A stretch of 10,172 nucleotides of DNA from Nitrospinota bacterium (GTDB lineage Bacteria > Nitrospinota_A > JADGAW01): the NCBI GenBank assembly GCA_015231815.1, contig JADGAW010000064.1:1-10172 (forward strand). Direction: 5' to 3'. The position numbers were made by a program, and so were the translations under genes. Each line of letters begins with the position of its first letter. Within the stretch, counting starts at the first letter, position 1. Positions 6,884-10,172 of the stretch are shown one piece after another. The notes beneath the pieces are model-generated. The model saw only the letters and a program-made list of their open reading frames with translations, was not told the origin of the DNA and made no database searches.

Positions 6884-6899
6884 AACCTTAATTAAGGTT
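6884..6899. repeat. 16-bp perfect palindrome downstream of tRNA-Pro
   Basis: AACCTTAATTAAGGTT is fully self-complementary. It lies 10 bp beyond the CCA end of the tRNA gene and about 57 bp before the MORN gene start, both on the minus strand. As RNA it would form a 6-bp stem with an AAUU loop and is not followed by a T run. It could be a weak terminator or processing stem for the tRNA transcript, or an operator of the MORN gene. Confidence 0.45.
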
Positions 6900-6908
6900 G
6901 AATAAAAA

Positions 6909-6985
6909 TGGTCGGGGCGAGAAGATTCGAACTTCCGACCACACGACCCCCAGCCGTGTGCGCTACCAGACTGCGCTACGCCCCG
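6909..6985 (-). tRNA. tRNA-Pro (anticodon GGG)
   Basis: The 77-nt minus-strand sequence folds into a full cloverleaf. The acceptor arms CGGGGCG and CGCCCCG pair over 7 bp. The D arm is GCGC-AGTCTGGTA-GCGC. The anticodon stem CACGG/TCGTG has one GU pair and a 7-nt loop CTGGGGG, with GGG at positions 34-36. The T arm GGAAG-TTCGAAT-CTTCT follows. A73 and an encoded CCA at 6911-6909 complete the molecule. It reads CCC and CCU proline codons. The first base pair C1-G72 is typical of bacterial tRNA-Pro. A short T run directly after CCA may help end transcription. Confidence 0.96.
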
Positions 6986-6997
6986 GTTCACTTACCT

Positions 6998-7026
6998 ATT
7001 AACAGTGAAAACGTGTAGTAAAACAA
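6998..7026 (-). promoter_or_regulatory. Weak candidate promoter for tRNA-Pro
   Basis: On the minus strand TTGTTT (7026-7021) and GTTAAT (7003-6998) are spaced by 17 bp. They match the consensus at 3 and 4 of 6 positions, with the -10 box ending 12 bp before the mature tRNA 5' end. The position is right for a tRNA promoter, but the match is poor. Confidence 0.25.
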
Positions 7027-7039
7027 TGTAATACCCTCA

Positions 7040-7219
7040 TCAAGCTTTGGGCATTCCGGTAAAGACGATATATTTTAAATCATAAAGCACTAATCCTGAC
7101 ATTAACATTTGAGAAGCGAAAGAGTTCAGGAAATTTAAGAAAGAGTAAGGTGAACTTGCGAGGTATGAACTAAGCTGTTTAAAGTAAGTAGCTGGAGGAA
7201 AAAGTATAATAAATTTCAC
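7040..7219 (-). CDS. Candidate small protein, 59 residues, GTG start
   Basis: Reading the minus strand from GTG at 7219 gives 59 codons to a TGA at 7042-7040. The product is rich in F, L, S and Y and starts VKFIILFPPATYFKQL, with SSYLASSPYSFLNFLNSF in the middle and a VFTGMPKA end. This is unlike the Lys/Glu-rich proteins around it. A stop lies directly before the GTG, so no longer form exists. There is no clear Shine-Dalgarno. It lies upstream of tRNA-Pro and downstream of the SPFH gene on the same strand. It may be a real small protein, a remnant of a lost gene, or a chance ORF antisense to an unknown RNA. I cannot assign a function. Confidence 0.25.
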   Translation of the reverse strand: MKFIILFPPATYFKQLSSYLASSPYSFLNFLNSFASQMLMSGLVLYDLKYIVFTGMPKA

Positions 7220-7265
7220 TCATATAGAATGTTAGCTAATATCTCAATTGTTGACTTTTAAAATA

Positions 7266-7406
7266 ATGCTGCAGGAACAATTATTGTTAAACCAACCGGT
7301 TCACCAACGGTTTCCTGTTTCATGTAATATGCGAAGAGCCTTTTTTGCTTTAGTTATAGCTCTTGTTTTCACGTATTCAACGTATATATTTATTTCTCTG
7401 ACTTAA
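7266..7406 (+). CDS. Candidate 46-residue single-pass membrane peptide
   Basis: A plus-strand ORF runs from the ATG at 7266 to a TAA at 7404-7406. Residues 23-24 are RR, followed by a hydrophobic run AFFALVIALVFTYSTYIFI that could span a membrane. Its stop overlaps the stop of the convergent SPFH gene by three bases. No Shine-Dalgarno precedes the ATG; two TTG codons at 7248 and 7251 are in frame. T-rich DNA yields hydrophobic ORFs by chance, so this is a weak candidate. Confidence 0.2.
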   Translation: MLQEQLLLNQPVHQRFPVSCNMRRAFFALVIALVFTYSTYIFISLT

Positions 7407-8512
7407 GGTATGGGCGGTGGAGGTGGGGATGGGGGTGGTGTACTAAAAAGCTTTTGCATTTCTGAAACATCTTTTGCAGGACTCCATCCGCTCATGCCAT
7501 TACACCAAACAAGGGTTTCCTGCTGGAGAGTTCCACTTTGAGCCATTTGACGTAGTTGGTCAAGGGAAAAAGGTCCTTGTTGCTGACCATTTTCAACGGT
7601 ATAGTAAAGTGTTTGAGATGGCGGTGGAGGTGGAGGCGGTGAACCTGTTGAAGGGTTTTGAGTAAATGCCTGACCCATTTGATTTGCCATGGCAAAACCC
7701 ATTCCAAGCCCCATACCACCTGCTGCAGTACCACCAGGATTATTTGCAGCGGCTTCCATTGATGTTGCTGCTTGAAATTGTGTGAAATTATTAAGATTGC
7801 CTAGAATGCCCATTTGGCTTCGCTTATCAAGAGCCTTTTCAACCTCTTCGGGTACCGATACATTTTCAATGAGAAATTTATTTACTGAAATTCCGTATTC
7901 CTTGAATTCTGGGGCGATTTTTTCCTGGATAAATAATGACAATTCGTCATACTGCGATGCAATGTCAAGAACAGGAATACCGGACTCTGCAATGCTATCT
8001 GAAAAGCGGGTGATAATAAGGTTCTTTAATTGCTCGGATATTTCGTTTGTTGTGAAATGTCCGTCAGTTCCAACAATTTCTTTTAAAAGGATGAGTGGAT
8101 CGTCAACCTTGATGGTATAGCTTCCGAAGGCACGTATTCGAATGGGCCCGAATTCTTTGTCCCTTAACATTATTGGGTTTTTCGTTCCCCATTTGAGGTC
8201 AGTAAACGTTCTTGTGTTCAGAAAATAAACCTCAGCCTTGAAGGGACTATTAAACCCATATGGCCAACCTTTCAAGGTTGTCAGGAGTGGAATGTTCTTT
8301 GTTTCGATGGTGTATAGCCCAGGAGTGAAAACATCGGCAACTTGTCCTTCATTTACAAAAATAGCGACTTGTGTTTCACGAACGGTAAGTTTTGCTCCTT
8401 GCTTAATTTCGTTTTGGTAGCGGTCAAACCTCCAGGCCATAGTGTCCCGGCTATCATCAAGCCATTCGATGATGTCAACAAATTCGCCCTTAAATTTATC
8501 AAAAATGCCCAT
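7403..8512 (-). CDS. SPFH-domain protein with C-terminal GYF_2 domain
   Basis: The 369-residue protein resembles the YdjI-type SPFH (stomatin/prohibitin-like) family, soluble or membrane-associated scaffolds often tied to envelope stress and PspA. Residues about 28-235 are the SPFH region, with VRETQVAIFVNEGQVADVFTPGLYTIET near 44 and VSVPEEVEKALDKRSQMG near 218. A Gly/Ala/Met-rich stretch (255-283) and seven prolines (292-298) lead to a GYF_2 domain at about 302-354, with YYTVENGQQQGPFSLDQL then LVWCNGMSGWSPA. A second proline-rich tail ends the protein. No transmembrane helix is seen. GYF_2 domains are thought to bind proline-rich or other partners, and the polyproline here could bind its own or a neighbour's GYF. 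No PspA gene is nearby. A strong AGGAGG supports the start at 8512. Confidence 0.87.
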   Translation of the reverse strand: MGIFDKFKGEFVDIIEWLDDSRDTMAWRFDRYQNEIKQGAKLTVRETQVAIFVNEGQVADVFTPGLYTIETKNIPLLTTLKGWPYGFNSPFKAEVYFLNTRTFTDLKWGTKNPIMLRDKEFGPIRIRAFGSYTIKVDDPLILLKEIVGTDGHFTTNEISEQLKNLIITRFSDSIAESGIPVLDIASQYDELSLFIQEKIAPEFKEYGISVNKFLIENVSVPEEVEKALDKRSQMGILGNLNNFTQFQAATSMEAAANNPGGTAAGGMGLGMGFAMANQMGQAFTQNPSTGSPPPPPPPSQTLYYTVENGQQQGPFSLDQLRQMAQSGTLQQETLVWCNGMSGWSPAKDVSEMQKLFSTPPPSPPPPPIP

Positions 8513-8516
8513 GGAG

Positions 8517-8522
8517 CCTCCT
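8517..8522 (-). promoter_or_regulatory. Strong Shine-Dalgarno of the SPFH gene
   Basis: On the minus strand AGGAGG lies 4 nt before the ATG at 8510-8512. It is the best ribosome binding site in the window; most other genes here have weak ones. It fixes the start codon and suggests high expression. Confidence 0.8.
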
Positions 8523-8557
8523 GAAGTAAATTAAAACGTTTGGATAAGTGGATTTTC

Positions 8558-8563
8558 ATTATA
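8558..8563 (-). promoter_or_regulatory. -10 box of the SPFH gene promoter
   Basis: On the minus strand this reads TATAAT within TATATAATG. Transcription would begin near 8551, about 40 nt before the ATG, with the Shine-Dalgarno inside the leader. The nearest -35-like hexamer (TTGCTA) is only 14 bp away, too close for a standard promoter, so the upstream half is unclear. It implies that the SPFH gene is transcribed apart from gltX. Confidence 0.45.
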
Positions 8564-8712
8564 TACCGAAACGACTTTAGCAACATATGGTAGATATCAT
8601 AAACAAAAGAAAAGGCTTCAAGTTAAACTCGTTGTTTTTTGAGAAATTTATATCAGAATAGAGAAAACCTCACCGTTAATTTTTGCTGATTGGGTTTAGG
8701 GTACGAGACTTC

Positions 8713-10131
8713 TTAATATTTAGATGTTTGGGCAAGAAAGGTGTTGATTCTTTCCAGAGATTTTTCTTTTCCCAGAGTGGCAATGGTTTCATTTAAACCA
8801 ATACCAGAAGTGGAGCCGGTTAAAGCAATTCTAAGGGGTGGACCAACTGTTTTGAATTTAAGTCCGTTTTCCTCAACAAAGGTATGGATGGTTTTTTCTA
8901 TTTCCTCTTTGGAAAAGGTTTCCAAAGAAGTAAATCGTTCCGAAATCTTTTTAACGTTTTCGATATTTTCTTCATTAACGAATTTTTCCAGAGCGATAGG
9001 GTCATATTCCACACTATTATTGAGGAAAAATGACATAGCATTAAACAGCTCTTCCAACGTTTTAGCCTTTTCAGTAAAAAGAGAAACTGTTGCAACGATT
9101 TCTTCTTTCTTTTCTTCAAAAGAGGTTGTATCTTTTTCGTTGCATTTAAGCCATTCGACTAAAAATGCATATAAGCTTTCCGGGTTTTCTTTTCTTAAAT
9201 GCTGAGCATTTACCCAAAGCAATTTTTCCTCATCATAAACAGCATTTGATTTATTTACCCCGGAAATATCAAAAAGGTCGATAAGCTCTTGAGTGGTAAA
9301 AATCTCCTGATCTCCATGAGACCACCCCAGTCGAACAAGGTAATTAATGATTGCTGAAGGAAGATAGCCTTGCTTTTTATAATCAAGAACAGAAGAAACA
9401 TTGTCCCGCTTACTTAGTTTTTGTTTCTTTTTATTTAAAATCATGGAAAGGTGGGTGAACTTCGGCACTTCAAAGCCAAGCCCCTGATAAACCATGATTT
9501 GTTTTGGCGTATTTGCAATATGGTCATTGCCTCTAATAATATGGGTTAAACCCATTTCATGGTCATCAATTGCTACAACAAAGTTATAGGTTGGTGCTCC
9601 ATCAGATCGGGCGATAATAAAATCATCCAGTTCACTTGTTTTGGTAGAAACAGCTCCACGAAGGGTATCTTCAAAAGTAATTGATTCAACAAGAGGACAT
9701 TTTATTCTTATAACAAAAGGCTCTGAACTCTTTTCATCAATGTTAAGCTGTCTGCATTTGCCATCATATTTTGGCTTCGTTTTATTTGCCATACATTCTT
9801 CTCGTAATGCTTGAAGTCTTTCCTGAGTACAAACACAACGGTAAGCTTTTCCTTCTTCTAGTAGCTTTTGAATATATTTTTTATAGATTTCTTCTCTTTG
9901 ACTTTGATAGACCATTGGCTCATCAGAAACCATACCCAGCCATTGCATACTTTTCATGATTTCCTCTTCTGATTCCTTTGTTGAGCGCTCTTTGTCGGTG
10001 TCCTCAATGCGTAAAAGAAACTTTCCCCCGCAGTGTTGTGCATAGAGCCAACTGAAAAGAGCAGTTCTTACCCCTCCAATATGCAGAGCTCCTGTCGGAC
10101 TTGGGGCAAACCGTGTAATAATTTTATTCAT
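8713..10131 (-). CDS. gltX: Glutamate--tRNA ligase
   Basis: GltX charges tRNA-Glu (in some bacteria also tRNA-Gln) with glutamate, in the cytoplasm. The 472 residues equal the usual bacterial length (E. coli 471). The class I signatures are intact: PSPTGALHIGG at 10-20 (HIGH motif) and KLSKR at 238-242 (KMSKS motif). A zinc site is suggested by C99, C101 and C126 in the YRCVCTQERLQALREE and YDGKC segments, as in the E. coli type. RGNDHIANTPKQ near 200 and the LVRLGWSHGD segment are also typical. Residues beyond about 325 form the helical anticodon-binding part. A TATAAT box lies 30 bp upstream of the ATG. The window is not large enough to show whether a second GltX paralogue exists. Identification is secure. 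Confidence 0.97.
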   Translation of the reverse strand: MNKIITRFAPSPTGALHIGGVRTALFSWLYAQHCGGKFLLRIEDTDKERSTKESEEEIMKSMQWLGMVSDEPMVYQSQREEIYKKYIQKLLEEGKAYRCVCTQERLQALREECMANKTKPKYDGKCRQLNIDEKSSEPFVIRIKCPLVESITFEDTLRGAVSTKTSELDDFIIARSDGAPTYNFVVAIDDHEMGLTHIIRGNDHIANTPKQIMVYQGLGFEVPKFTHLSMILNKKKQKLSKRDNVSSVLDYKKQGYLPSAIINYLVRLGWSHGDQEIFTTQELIDLFDISGVNKSNAVYDEEKLLWVNAQHLRKENPESLYAFLVEWLKCNEKDTTSFEEKKEEIVATVSLFTEKAKTLEELFNAMSFFLNNSVEYDPIALEKFVNEENIENVKKISERFTSLETFSKEEIEKTIHTFVEENGLKFKTVGPPLRIALTGSTSGIGLNETIATLGKEKSLERINTFLAQTSKY

Positions 10132-10160
10132 AATGGTTTTAATGGTTAAAAGAGCGAACT

Positions 10161-10166
10161 ATTATA
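10161..10166 (-). promoter_or_regulatory. -10 box of the gltX promoter
   Basis: On the minus strand this is a perfect TATAAT, placing the transcript start near 10154 and a leader of about 23 nt before the ATG at 10129-10131. The -35 region lies beyond the window edge. Confidence 0.5.
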
Positions 10167-10172
10167 AATGAT

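Larger units (their letters stand above)
6986..7402. other. 417-bp gap between tRNA-Pro and the SPFH gene
   Basis: No recognised gene, RNA family or mobile element is visible here. It contains the weak tRNA promoter and two small candidate ORFs, listed separately. AAGAGC at 7335-7340 can pair with GCTCTT about 19 bp further on, a loose stem just after the SPFH stop codon on the minus strand, but with no T run. The CG-containing repeats AACCGGTT and AACGGTTT near 7300 are imperfect. This is the only sizeable stretch in the window left without an assigned gene. Confidence 0.5.

Noticed and set aside
7260..7402. Minus-strand frames after the SPFH stop that look protein-like (for example ending in LTIIVPAALF)
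   Set aside because: They are about 30 codons or fewer, some without a start codon, and are interrupted by stops in every frame. A decayed gene is possible but not supported.
6986..7402. Structured RNA such as SRP RNA, 6S RNA or tmRNA in the gap next to tRNA-Pro
   Set aside because: I could not find the diagnostic conserved motifs or a long consistent pairing, so no RNA gene is claimed.
8539..8547. One-mismatch DnaA box (TTATCCAAA on the minus strand) upstream of the SPFH gene
   Set aside because: It is a single imperfect copy, far from dnaA, with no cluster around it. One such match is expected by chance.
8741..9205. 154-codon plus-strand frame opposite gltX
   Set aside because: It is antisense to a well-conserved essential gene, with no ribosome binding site or known motif.

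Overview
The window is AT-rich bacterial chromosome, densely packed with ordinary cellular genes and mostly transcribed from the minus strand. No mobile element, CRISPR array or phage gene was recognised. A Gram-negative, proteobacteria-like source is suggested by three things: GltX carries the CxC...C zinc-site pattern of the proteobacterial enzyme, an HD-GYP response regulator and a Wzx-type flippase are present, and the proline tRNA has an encoded CCA end. The phylum cannot be fixed from this alone.

Layout, left to right. Positions 1-618 hold the start of dnaA on the minus strand, cut by the window edge just before Walker B. A 224-bp divergent intergenic region with three dyads separates it from a plus-strand gene (843-1949) for a lysine-rich, membrane-anchored protein of unknown function. 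Next are a REC/HD-GYP response regulator (minus) and a divergent ArsR-like repressor (plus), sharing a 101-bp promoter region with a clear extended -10 and a palindrome. The repressor converges on trpC (minus) with 7 bp between the stop codons. trpC overlaps an upstream flippase gene by 4 bp (ATGA) and is probably translationally coupled to it. Further right on the minus strand are an exported MORN-repeat protein, tRNA-Pro(GGG), a 417-bp gap, an SPFH protein with a C-terminal GYF_2 domain, and a complete gltX.

How the genes relate. gltX, tRNA-Pro and dnaA are housekeeping genes. trpC supplies one tryptophan-pathway step, but no other trp gene is visible. The flippase, the MORN protein, the SPFH protein and the membrane-anchored unknown all point to the cell envelope, but nothing here joins them into one system. 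The regulator pair at 2004-3547 may be co-regulated through its shared intergenic region.

No convincing new multi-gene system was found. The leads most worth checking are the dyad-rich region beside dnaA, the A9/G8 homopolymer pair at the start of the membrane protein gene, the in-frame repeats flanking the GYF_2 domain, and two small unlisted ORFs in the gap at 6986-7402.
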